This document shows positions 49,700 through 61,370 of a stretch of DNA of 64,000 bases, piece by piece. This DNA comes from Pomacea canaliculata (Eukaryota > Mollusca > Gastropoda > Architaenioglossa > Ampullariidae), in contig NC_037592.1 of NCBI RefSeq assembly GCF_003073045.1, forward strand, positions 9,886,007 through 9,950,006, in the 5' to 3' direction. The notes below the pieces were generated by a model. It did not search any database. It saw only the letters and a program-made list of their open reading frames with translations, and was not told the DNA's origin. A program made the translations under genes and the position numbers. Within the stretch, counting starts at the first letter, position 1. Every line of letters starts with the position of its first letter.

Positions 49700-51013
49700 T
49701 ATGTAATAACAATCACGTAACAAGCATAAAAAACATGTCATCCAGATGTATCATTCTCAAACTTACAGTTATTCAACTAGGTAAGTTTCATTTGAAAGAT
49801 AAGAATTTTATTGCATCTTTCTAACGGAAAAAAAAAGTTTGTAAAAATTTGTAAAGCTCATCTAAACCGACTCTTTAGTTAAAAAGAAAAAAAGTAGCAT
49901 ATCCTCTAATGTATTCACTATCAATATTTACTAAAAATGAGGATGCTACATTTATGTTTCTGCAGAAAAATATATGATCATAGACACTTGTTGATATAGT
50001 AAAAACAATTAATCGATACTGACAGACTGTCGGAAATAGCACTAGATCTATAGACTAGACCTGACAGTTGCTAATAAGATTAAGTTTAAAATTTATGTCC
50101 CCTTTTTTATTTTGACAAAACTATTTCCTCAGAAAGAAGGCTGCGGAAGATTATATCAGCCAGCGTTCTTTTACGTATGCAGGTCGAATGCTTCCTCTAA
50201 TAAACTATTAGTTCTACTAATGGTGTATTTACGTAGACATTTTCTAATAATATTATATCTATTCTGGCAGACCTGTTTTAGCATTACTAAATGACAAGCA
50301 TTAGAGCCTATTGGCAGTACATTAGCTGACCCTAAGCCCTGGATCTAAGCAGAAGGAAAACAACTTTGTGGACACATTAATCGTTGCTCTTTAAAAAAAA
50401 AAAAAAAAAGCAACGATTAATGTGTCCACAAAGTTGATGTATGTAATATTATATTTTTCATTGTTGCTCCCCCTTCAAAATGGGCAATGGCCCCTTGAAT
50501 AAACTACTTTATGTCTGTCTTATATTTAAAAAAAGTAATTAAAAGCTATGTTCACAGCAGTTGTTTGGAATTCGTTGAAGATCTAGTTGAGTTCTAAGAA
50601 CCTCTGGGGGCTTCTGTCTCCTCTTGGAAGAAGCGTAACGTTCCAGTCTGCGTCAAGTGTATCAATAGGGGCCACTCTATGGATCTCTCTGATGTCAAAG
50701 GCTAGTCAATCTAGTTTAACTGAACAGCGATGACGGTCCTTGGTCGCTGAGTGCTACATGCGTCTATTGAGACGATCTTCTTTAGCGCGTTGCTGGGCGT
50801 CACGACGGAATGTCTGATGTGATGCCTATTCAAAACTGAAAAGCTGGCAGGACAGCCTTGTCCACGAGAAAGTTTGGACGTGGACTCGTGTGTGTGTGGC
50901 TGACACTATAGCCTCTCTCGCGTTTTCTTGCGTATTATGAAAAGTGCATGGAATATGTCCCTTTTCTATTAACAGAAGTAAAATTTTAAGGGCTTTAGTT
51001 AACGTGAATGTTC
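49700..51013. other. intergenic; upstream flank of the Ig gene
   Basis: Non-coding. It contains the perfect hairpin at 50361-50436. The stretch at about 50590-50900 is less AT-rich and looks repeat-derived, but I cannot assign it to a family. Confidence 0.4.
50361..50436. repeat. perfect 28-bp inverted repeat with A-rich loop
   Basis: Arms 50361-50388 and 50409-50436 are exact reverse complements (core CTTTGTGGACACATTAATCG), separated by 20 bases that are mostly A. There is no terminator T-run or target-site duplication. A small foldback insertion, a template-switch event or an assembly foldback are all possible. Confidence 0.85.
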
Positions 51014-54000
51014 ATGGATGACTCTTTATTTTGTATATTGTGTGTTACAGCAGTCTGTGTTTACGCTGGTGAGTATTTTCAACAGTTTTCAACCAAATTA
51101 GTTTCTTTTAAATTACAATTTGATAATGTGGTGGGGGAGGTTTTCCTTCTCTCCAATTCCCTTTAACTGACCGTTTTAGTGTACTTATTGATAAGTTTGA
51201 TCGAAACGTACCCGGACGAAGCCTCTCCTAATTAGCAAGTACTGCAATGTTAATAAAAGATCAGGTTTTTTAAACACTTTAGATTTAGGCTTCGTGAGTA
51301 GATTAGAGATAGAAAACTCGCAAAAGCTGCGCCTGAGTGGCAGAGACCTCATCCAATTGGGTGACATGATGGAAGGTGGTGGTCAGAGATTAACACCTCC
51401 AGTGTACGGAACATATGAAGTTCACCCTCCATCCGAGATGATGCATCTCTGTCTTCGGGACGAGTATTTGGTACATCATCGATTTCATTATCAGTTTTAA
51501 AAAAAAGTATGTAAAAGAGCCAAATAAAAATCAAGGTTTCTTTTATGCTGTAGATATTCATTTTTCTTAATTTTAAGTCATTTTTCTTTTCTTGTAGAAT
51601 TCTAAGCGGCGGTTAGGCTTTAGTTTTCTACTTATGTCATGGCTATACGCAAACAAAGTATTATAAATAAAGGTTTTTCAAGTATTTTTTCAAATTTACC
51701 TTTGATCTGTAACACAGGTCCTTCCTCAAATATTTTGTGACACCCTTTCAGAGTTAGATATATGTTTAGATGCATATTATGTGCGATGTCAGGTTTCAGC
51801 AAGCGGTGGGCATGCTTAGAAACAGTATATCAATGGTGCTAAAGTGGGAATTGCGAACGCTGATTTTCTGCACTCGTTATCAGCTTTGATCAGTGACATC
51901 AGCGCCTCACGGAACTCGCCTAGGAAACCGCAACTAGTGTTGACACAGACTCGACCCTCACTGCAGCCCTACGGTCTGGCGCTATCCGATATGATGTGCA
52001 GTTCACCCTTGAACGCTGACCGAGATTAACAGACTGTCTCTGGTGAACTGAACATTAGTGCGCTGTTGCCAGGGCTGTTTCGTTGCTGGTGTAGCACACA
52101 CCGTTCTAAATAATTTTAATTGTAGAAAAATCATCGATGCTTTAAGGGGTGGGAGTGGGGAATCCCCGCAACTCTTTACCGTACCATGCAACCTGACGTT
52201 GGAGCATAATCAAACCACCAGCTGTAAACTTTGACGGAATAAACTTGCAACATTGTTCTGACACAGAGCCTGTAATGGTCACTGGGTTAAAGGATTGCTC
52301 AATGTCATGACCAACGGTCTACATATGGTGACAAATGTTAACATGATGGAAGGGAGGGTTGACGTGATCCGAACATTGACGACTGCTTCTAGCCAATCGT
52401 TTTCCTTTGCTCAGCACCAACTTTTGCGGCTGGCTAACGAAAGAGAAAAGAAATACAAATGTCGATCAACAATTAAAAATGAAAGCGCTGTGATGATAAG
52501 GGGTAGGGAGAAGAGGGATAGGAGGTATTTGTAATCATGTATCCTACTTAGCACTGATGACTACGGACGCCAACTTCGAGTTTCGAAAGACAGCAGTCCT
52601 TCGGTGCACCTCGGACAATCCTGGCAGCAAAGTTTACTGGGAATCGTCCAACGGGACCCGAGTAGTGGCACTCAACCCGCACAAGCCAGCCAGATATGAG
52701 GAGGGAGCTAACGGGAGTTTGATCATCTGGAAGCCAAGTAAGTTGTCGATGAACAAAAAGTTGTCGTTAAAGGGAATACAATGTGCGTCGTTTTTTTTTA
52801 ACCTGACAGCATTAAAAACATATTGATACTTCCGAGTAGCTAGCCTTGTTAACAATTTCACTGTTCATGCAAGCATTAGGACCCCACCCCCCGTCTCCAC
52901 TCCTCCCAACACCCACACAGGTTGTCTTTAGTTTTTTTACAGCAGGTAACGACGAACACCAGTGACGCTGAGTGGCGTTACAGGGGGGCAGAATACATGA
53001 AGAAAGGAAGGGAACATAGAGAGGAGACGGTCATCACCGTGCTCTGAGGCAAGTGGAGGCTCTAACACCTCTGACGATCAGATCGTGCGTGCGTGCAGTA
53101 CCCCCCCCCCCCCATCCTTTTACGAAATGTGCGAGTGCGAACGCCGTTCACTGTCAGCAGGGAGTTTGCCCCCCCAACGCCGAACATCTTCCTACGCCAC
53201 TGTAAAGTAATGTTTAGTAAATATGTCCTTTAGCTTTAGTTTATACCACAGATTGCAATGGTCTTAGTAATTGTAACTCTTTTCTAACAAGATATAAATA
53301 CAATCAATTTGCTCTGTTTTAGTTTTAAATAGCAAACTTTAAAGGTCTCAATATATTTTTTCACGAGATGCAATAATAGTAGAGGCTCCCAAAGCTCAAA
53401 GCTTTTGCATGTCTTCTTGGATATATGATGAATCACCCCTTTCCTAACTTGGTCAGGCCTAACAGAAAAAAATCTGTGGGATGAAAGGGAGTTTAATAAG
53501 TAGCTGGAAAATCTTCTACGGTCACGCCTTGCAAAAAATATAAAGGGAAACCCTTATCAGGCTACTGATTTTAAACGGACAGCCGTCATAAAATAAAAAG
53601 AGACCAGAAAAACTTGAGGCCCGAGGGTGGGGACGGTGTGGTGCAGTTGCAACTAGCGTCATTGTAGCTTTCAATGTCTTTCTGTGTACGAAGGAAACGC
53701 ATCCAGCATGCCGCATGAAATTGTACTTGTTTGTACATGATATCTGCTTTTCGATAGTGTTTCAGGCCTACAATAACTACATAATACGGTTATGCGCGCA
53801 CACCCACATACTCTCGCACACAGAGGCATTGATTTACTCCATGGACTTTTTCCACGTATATTATATACTGTATTGCAGGTGTACAGTTTGAAACACACTT
53901 ATTCTCGAATAATAAGGTAATTTCCGCCATCTAAACATAAAGGATTGTTTCGTGTTTCAACAGGTCGTGAGACTGCTGGCCTGTATTACTGCTGCCAGGA

Positions 54001-57000
54001 CTCTGCTTCTGGGAAGATTCGGAAGCCAGCGAATTTCTTTGGTCTGGGATGTTAACCTTTTTTTTTTGAACGTTCTTTTGTGCCATGTGTGCTTGTAACA
54101 TTTGTAACATTGCAGACATTTACTAAAATACTAACATACTGTAATTCCTAGTAGCAACGAAGACAATTCATTGTCCCAGAATTTTAGTGATTAAATGTGA
54201 GAGTAAGACCACCTATTTATAAGAACACCCCTACCACGTATTCCTAGCTGTGCTGTAGCCGTTACACATCAGTATCCCCAAAGTCACTACTGCAATGCCA
54301 TTACGAGAACACCTCTAACACGTTCTCTCAGCTCTTCCGTTGATTTTCGTCTCGAAAAGCTGAGCGTTTCCGTGTCTTCCAATCATGTCACATTTTGTCC
54401 TTTTCCTATACATGTCGCTGTTTGAGATCTCTTTCTGTGCGAATTAATGGAAATAGAACATTTATTCAGATTTAAGTGTAGATTGTCAATCATAGGGTGG
54501 GGACATTGAGTTTGACTCTCGCGGTTTTGTCAGACAGGTAGCAGCAGCTCCACCAGTAAATGTTGCGCGTCCACTCGAAGGAAGCTCCGCTGGAGCTCTT
54601 TCTTCCAGATCATGTCAAGTGTGTGGATAAGGTCAAAGAAAACCGCGAGTATCTTTTTTTCTTATTTTGGAAAGATGTTTTGAACTAGTGGACAAGTTGG
54701 TCTTCTGTGGTTCTGAACTTCCTGTAGCCAGTCTGGGTGGATATCACTTTGTTCGCCATGCAGCTCAGAATTCTGTAACTTCATGTGATTTTTTAAAATC
54801 TTTGTTTTTCTTAAGGGTCGGGGTGATTTCTGTTTCTTTCCAGATGGAGGACAGCTGGGCTCATTTTTTTTTTAGCAGATGTTAAAGATGTGAAACAGCG
54901 TCTCTGCATAACGCCAGTGACTCCACCTGGGCCGTGAGCTTTTATTGAGTTTCAATCTGGTGTTTTAGCTCATTCGTAGTGGAAGGCTTGCTCATGCAAG
55001 TGTCTGCAGAACTTGGGTCATCTGATTGTAACATGGTCGTCTCTCTGACGTCCTTGGTTCGCATTCTTGACATGTGACTTATAGTACATATCTGCAAAAA
55101 TATTAGCTGCAACTTTTTCTGTTTTCAGCTGGTTAACCTGTTCTGTTACTGTCTTAGATGTCTTACGGGTTTGTCGTTGTTTATGTTTTTCATCAGCTTT
55201 CAAAGGCTTTCTTGTGTGTCTGGTGCCATATTGAGGCAGACTGTCTTTTGTGCCGGGGTTTGCTTTATTGTGATTTCAAGGTGAACTTTTTATTTTGTCC
55301 CTGGCCTTATTCAGGTTGTTGTGTAGGTTATTAAGGCTAAGAACTCTGGCCGCTTCCTCCGAGTGGACTAGAGACTTCTCTTGTTGCGATGCTGTGTCAT
55401 CGGAATGACGAGTATGTAGTGCTGCTGCTTCTCCAGGGTCACGAGTAAAAGGATGGTTTCTGATTATCCAGTCTTTTACATCTTCAACTTTTTGTCGCCG
55501 AGTTAGCCCCACATTATAGCCGTTGAAATCTCTAGTCGCAATCCAGTTGTGCTGTTCGGCTATGATAGCTTATAGTTGGATGTTGCTTGAAGCGATGTCG
55601 ATGGTCCCTGGGTTTCCTGGAAGGATTAGTCTAATTTCCAGGAATTCCATGTCGAAGTCATCTTTGCTGGAGCTCCCTGTGTCAATGGCAGGGGTTTTGA
55701 CCAAAGTGAATAGAACTCTCTTGGGCCGGGTTTTCCTGCCTTGTCTCAAGGTTTTATATCATCTTGTGAAGAAGATGTTTGCTTGGGTCAGATGTGCTTC
55801 TTGAATGCAACCCACATATATGCTGTTTTCCTTCTGATAGCACTGGAGCTTCTTCTTTTGTATGCCTTCGTCATTCCAGTGTGTTGTTCTGAGCGCGTAA
55901 TGTCCACCCGTTTTATTTTTGCCTCTACTAGGAGAAATAAGAAAAAGTCACAACCGTGGTCGGTAGGTGTGGGTGGGCACCGGCCACGATCTAGGAAGTC
56001 GATAGAAAGATTGTTTGACAGCCATGTGTCGAGAATGTGTGAGAAACCCGTTTAAGTTAAACTACTGCATTGCAGCCTGTAGGTTCCTGTTCCGGTGGTT
56101 TGATGAACTTGTGATGGGTATCAATTGCCCAGTTTGGAGAGTTTTCTACTTGCCCATAGCTGGGGGCATCATGGGCCTACCTGCCGCATGTCGGGTTCCT
56201 TGCAGTTTCCGCTTGTAATCACGTATTGCATAACAGTTGCAAATGACTTACTACGGAGAGGCTTGTTGTGCCTTATTCTCCTTTTCGCAGTGCTGATACC
56301 TCAATGCTAGCCAGTGGTGAGAGGTGGTGACCACGAAAGTACTTCGCCAACGCGTCACACATCAGTCTAACTGGCTTAGAAAGAGATCAAACACGTGGCA
56401 TTATCAGTGTCTACAGATACGGCCAGTTAATGTATGGTTGTAGATCTCCCATTACTGTAGTCTTGACAACGTAAGCGTGTCCATGTGTATTCCTGTTTGT
56501 ACTAATGATAAGGTACTCATTAAGCGCATGTCCCTGCATGATAGCGAACCCACCGCGCTTGAGAAACAGCAGCACAAGAATGAACATGGTTGCAGAGTTG
56601 CAAACTACAAACACTAAGGGGAGAGGAGTTAGAGACTGGGTGGTGGGGGGAAAAGGTGAGGAAAGGGAGATCACCTTCTACTGAGGTGTTCATATAGACC
56701 TAGATCTCGCGAACAAAAAATGGGAGGGGAATTTACTCTGAAGTGACAAAAATACTATCTTGTACCGCGTTCATTGCTGTTCTTTGTAAAATATCGCGTA
56801 GACCTCTAAAATGGATGAGCATTCAGGCAGCATTAGAGTCCTTTCCCAATAGCTTTCCACGGCGTTTATTTTCTGACATGATCTAACGGCTGTCGTGGAT
56901 ATCATTCCAGCCCTGACCCTTGTCGTGAGCATCCTGGAGATGAGTGCCTATGTGAACCAAGGAGATACTTTTGTCATGACTTGTCTGGTTTTGGGCCATC

Positions 57001-60000
57001 CGAAGCCAACAGTTAACTGGTACAAAGATGGCACATTAGTACAGGTAACTGGTCAAAAGAAAGCCTACAACCCAGTCTCTCTCTCTCTCACCGTTGTCAC
57101 CGCGCGCGTGTGCGTGTATGTGTATGATGTAATCTATGTCTCGCGCAAAGCTAGGGCACATTACTGTCGCTAACATTAAAACCTTTTGCAATTTGAGATC
57201 CTTATGAGCGAGCCTCGTAAATATACGAGAAAAATATCCACAATAGCTCTTAGTTTAAAGACCTTATATTTTTCTTTGATCAACAGTTGCATTGCAGTTA
57301 GTACTTATTGTCACCGGCCTCTTAGTTACTCAAGTGAGTTACTCGCATTTCATCATTTTGCTAGAATAGCACGTTGCCACTTGTTCTCTTCTACTGAAAG
57401 CAAAAGAAATCAACGAACACATGTCACACTGGGCCTTTGAACTGAGTAGAACGTTGCTGATCGGCTGACTTTTCACATCGCCAAAACTCTTTTCAAATGA
57501 GTCTCGGTCCGTATACAATTTTGTGATTATAGAAAGAACTCTATAATTATATAATTAAATTGTATAGCTAAAACGCATTCTATAGCTATAGAATTGTCAG
57601 GAAAGTGATTCCTTCTGGGAATTTCGTACTATGAGGGCAGAGGAATAACGGAAGGTAAAGAAGCGAGAATATCTGGAGAAAAGCCCCCGCGAAACAGATG
57701 TGTGAACAGATATCACAGAATGTCCCAAGATGAAATCTAAACCCAGGCTTTGCATTTAATATTTATGGAATATTATTCATTTGAATCTATGTCCATAAGC
57801 TAGTCTGACCATAAACCTGACTTGCTTGTGTATACGTAGGTACAAACAGTACAACTGTGTGTGTGTGTGTGTGCAGCTCAGTAGCAGAATTACTGTCGAA
57901 GATACTTTCGTGAATGGAATTCCAGCACAGAATCTGAAAATCACCAACGTTCACTATGATGAAGGAGGAATATACACATGTGAGGCAAGGAGTTCGCGGC
58001 ACCCAGACAGAGTGAGCACCGGGCGTCAAAGACTGCGCGTTATTGGTCAGTTACTCTCCTTTCAGGATGTGAAACGTAATAGCTATTGAGACTGTTCTGT
58101 AGAGATTTTAAGAGATTTCTTTCTTTTTATCCTTTCCGTCTTGTGTGATGCCTTATTATTGAAAATATGTAATTAGCTGTCAGACAGAGATCTACCATTG
58201 TACCTGATGGTCACCTTCTATGGCTGCCCCGTGTCCAGTCCGTGATCTAAAGGAAGGGATTCGCTTTTTAAACAGCATCCTATTCATATCTTCACCCCTG
58301 CCAACCCATAGTCAAATCAACCTTTATTGTCAGTACGTATAATTCAGCCAAAGACAGAAATTTTTTCTTTTGCTCTCAATCACCATACACATACAAACAT
58401 ACACAGTCATACATATGTAACCGAGTAGTGGGGGTTGTGGAGTGACGACAACAAACTTCCAACGCTCGAACAAAGGCAGGAACAATCAGCAGGTGTGCGA
58501 CCCTTTAATACACGGGCTTGTACGATGGCCATGACTGCTTCGCATCGTCAGGCTGTCTCTTCTTTGTCGCATGTCTGTCCTCTCTCTCTCTGATCCGCCA
58601 ACGTCTGTTCTCCTCTCTCTTTTCGTCTCAGCTCTGCCCTTATATACCTCTCGGAAGGACAAACTTTCCGCGATGCTCCTATACAGCCGGGCATACACAT
58701 GAACTCCTAAGAAGGATGCCAAGTAATATGGTAGGCCTCCGAGTCCTTGTGCCTTTTATTTTGGATGGTGATTGCGGCTGGCACGAAGGACCTCTGGCAG
58801 GTTTTCTGATAAGTGGCTCTTTGTAGCTCCTGCACGAAGGCAACAACTGAAAGCAGGGATGGAAAGGGCGTGTTTGGTGTGAAGTGGTATTATATGCCAT
58901 CTTGACTGCATGAAGGTACAAGTCAGAAAGTGGATGCTGTGATGTACCAAAAATTTTATTTGCTTTATGGATGACTCTGGCCAGGCTTGCCTTGTCTTTT
59001 GACGAGGAGGTGACCATATCAGGCGTCGATGTTAAATATGAGAATGCTCTCAACAATTAAGGGACACGTACACAGTTTCCACGCACAGAAGAGCTGACGT
59101 TGAAGCTGCGGAGTTTCCTCAAAAGCTACAGTCTTTGCTGGGCCGTATTGTATATTGGTGCACGTGATCACTAAAGGAGAGCCTTCCGTCTATTACTGTA
59201 CCAAGGTACTTAAAATTGGCACTCTGCATCTGCTATCCTTTGATTGTGTTCTGTGCCACTCTCCTAAGTCAGTCTGAGCAGTGTCGAGCTGATTTTTTTT
59301 AAAGATATGTCTGTCACCGTCTTCATTTGAGAATTTTCGTAATATCACAACAAACCGTGATATACATGAAAGGCCATGGGTACGGACGTGTAAAGCAATC
59401 AGTACTGATGAGTAATTGACTATGCCTGCGTACACTGCAGTATGCAACGTTTGTTCGCTATTAGAAGTATTCATTTTTCAACACCACGCACCTGGATCGC
59501 CGCCTACATGGATTTACTTAATTCTTATTTTGGTGTGCTTATGTTTCTGCGGTAAAGTAGTCTACAACTTGCGGATACGAGGTAACGTCTCATGGTCTTC
59601 ATGAATGAGAATCTGGAAAATGTTAACCTTAAACTGATCACAAAGTTCTGATTACGTATCGCAGATGTAGTTACTCTACTCACGACCATTAAAAAAAATC
59701 ATATCCTATGTTTGAACATTTTTTCCATACATTTTAGCATTTGTTACTTTGGATTCTAGCATCTTTACTTTCTCCACTACAATAGAACAAAACACCGTCG
59801 GTATTTTTTTTATTATTAGGACAGAGGTATACTGCCTAGCTCTAGTGGAGGACGAGGTGTATTACATATATTTTTTTTTAAAAACAGAATAAACTCTTCA
59901 TAATCATTTTTCTGCTGTTGTTTTGCTGTATATCTGCTTACTTCTCATGACTTTTCTTTTAATTTTGACAGTATTTCTGATATGCTTGGTACTCCTTTCT

Positions 60001-60866
60001 CAGTAGAAAGTTAGTTGTCGTTTGAAACACATTTACTTATATAGATGTAACTCTAGAATGCCTGAACTATAACCAACAGAACAAGGTTAAAAGCACATAC
60101 AGTAAATTTTCTGATAGGGAATGCAGGTTATAATTGTATTTATGTCCAAAAGTCTAGAAAAATCTTTCATTATTTACTCAACATTTTGTTTCTCTTTCTC
60201 AGACAGGTATGCCTTTACCTGGCCATTATTAGGCATCATTGTGGAATTTCTATTAATTTTCACAATCATTGTCATTAGTGAATACAAGAAGAAAGATGTG
60301 GAGAGGTATTGTGTTGAATTGGATTTTCTTCTTCTAATTTTGTTCTTTTCCTCCTACTTTTGTATCACCCAAGAAGTCACACGTTTGTGAGAACTGGTGG
60401 AGATATAATGATGGCTGTGTGCTCCCGTTCATTGCTTAGAGCATACTTTGTGAGAGCTGTAAACATTTCAAAATGATGTCAATGATGAGGTGTTTGTCTT
60501 TTCGCAAAGGTGATCAAAATGATTGCTTATTATATCATGCAATTTATCTGCATGTTTCATAATTTGACAATTTAATCTTGTACAAATATCAGATTTATGG
60601 AAATTAAAGAAAGCAATGGAGATGTTTTTAGAATTAAAACTGAGTACATGTACTGTGAAAAAAAATCCACACCCACTTAAAAAAACAGTTGAACAATTTA
60701 AGCCATTTGCATTTAGTGACAGTCTAAGAACAGAAACTAGACAAGATTAGGATGTTTTCTAATGTAAGAGAGTTTTTTTTTTGTCTATTGCAGTGAAATT
60801 CAAGAAGTGGAAGAGAAGCCAATTCATCATCATCGTAGGAGCAGAAGCCAATCAGTCCCAAAATAA
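51014..60866 (+). CDS. basigin/neuroplastin-family two-Ig membrane protein
   Basis: Type I membrane glycoprotein; family members act in adhesion and chaperone monocarboxylate transporters. Exons are 51014-51068, 52552-52737, 53964-54041, 56911-57044, 57877-58045, 60203-60305 and 60794-60866. All phases fit, giving 265 aa. Residues 1-18 are a signal peptide (MDDSLFCILCVTAVCVYA). Ig1 has C37, W48 and C90 (GLYYCC); Ig2 has C131, W143 and C186 (EGGIYTCEA). Each Ig domain is split by an intron. The membrane segment, about 212-234 (FTWPLLGIIVEFLLIFTII), keeps the WP-LGI and the buried glutamate (E222) that mark basigin, neuroplastin and embigin. The cytoplasmic tail is short and basic (YKKKDVER, HHHRRSRSQSVPK). 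The exon 3 donor (TTTG/GTCTGG) is weak but is required by phase. The introns hold two antisense LINE fragments. Which family member it is remains open. Confidence 0.88.
54484..56000 (-). mobile_element. LINE fragment (APE-type, Jockey-like) in an Ig-gene intron
   Basis: The minus strand shows decayed pieces of a non-LTR retrotransposon pol in order. Endonuclease-like text (PGNPGTIDIASSNIQL, then RDFNGYN) is followed by a linker region with NLNKARDKI, then reverse-transcriptase pieces FRTTEDQLVHLVQNI, AVFFDLIHTLDMIWK (the catalytic palm region) and YLSDKTARVKLNV. Several stops and frame changes show it is dead. It is truncated at both ends and lies antisense in the 2.9-kb intron between exons 3 and 4. 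The clade assignment is approximate. Confidence 0.75.
58307..59330 (-). mobile_element. L2/CR1-type LINE 3' end in an Ig-gene intron
   Basis: The minus strand encodes the C-terminal part of a reverse transcriptase: FKYLGTVIDGRLSFSDHV, then KASLARVIHKANKIFGTSQ and FQLLPSCRSYKEPLIRK, which match the L2/CR1 consensus. It ends in the tail gagcaaaagaaaaaatttct and TGACAATAAAGGTTGATTTG, shared with the copy at 17160-17297. It is frame-broken and 5'-truncated. It lies antisense in the intron between exons 5 and 6. Confidence 0.8.
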
Positions 60867-61280
60867 ATATGCCAAAAGCCATTACTGACAGTTTTGGAGA
60901 TGTATGTCATGAAAGTATCAACAGGAAAGAGCATGAACAAATGCTATAAAAACAGCTAAGAAACTGCACATTCAGCATGCACGTGGGTGTGCATGAATGC
61001 GGATGTGTGTGCATGTGATGTAGGCAACAAAACCCTAGTGCCATTTTGCAAAGATGTCATGAACTCAAAAGTTTATTTTCTTCATGATTTCCAAACCATT
61101 TTTACTTTTGTTTTTATCAAATTGGATATTAAAGACTAATTTGTTTCTTTGTTACATGCAATGTATTGAATATTTTTGTGGTTTTTATTAAATTTAACTA
61201 AATTGAACAAGTCTTGACTTCAGATCTGATTCTGGATATTACAAAATAGTGATAGTGTTATAGTGCTACAGAAATGTAAT
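60867..61280 (+). other. 3' UTR of the Ig gene
   Basis: Follows the stop codon. A variant polyadenylation signal ATTAAA at 61187-61192 is the likeliest end; no AATAAA is better placed apart from one overlapping the stop codon. Confidence 0.45.
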
Positions 61281-61370
61281 ATGGGTAATAATAATATGTT
61301 TATTTATATAGCGCTTTTTCCCACCATTAAAAAACAAGCTAAAAGCACTTTACTATATAAAAAAAACACA
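61281..61370 (-). repeat. dispersed-repeat tail (GCGCTATATAAATAA type)
   Basis: On the minus strand the sequence ends AAGCGCTATATAAATAAAC and then (ATT)n, a tail shared by many animal non-LTR elements and their SINEs. The body upstream (to about 61640) has no recognisable domain. Confidence 0.4.

Noticed and set aside
51294-51500. 68-codon frame after the Ig-gene signal exon
   Set aside because: The signal exon joins in phase directly to the Ig exon at 52552; this frame has no acceptor or donor pair and no Ig features.
53100-53115. Run of C near 53100
   Set aside because: A homopolymer tract in an intron with no associated feature; it may include sequencing length error.
56015-56700. Possible upstream extension of the Jockey-like LINE
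   Set aside because: Some minus-strand text looks vaguely endonuclease-like, but I could not match ordered motifs, so the element was ended near 56000.
57530-57600. AT-rich palindromic stretch with repeated tatag motifs
   Set aside because: Too short and simple to separate from background AT-rich sequence.
58410-58680. Possible separate repeat between the L2-like tail and its reverse-transcriptase part
   Set aside because: The interval is longer than a usual 3' UTR, but no termini or duplications mark an independent insertion.
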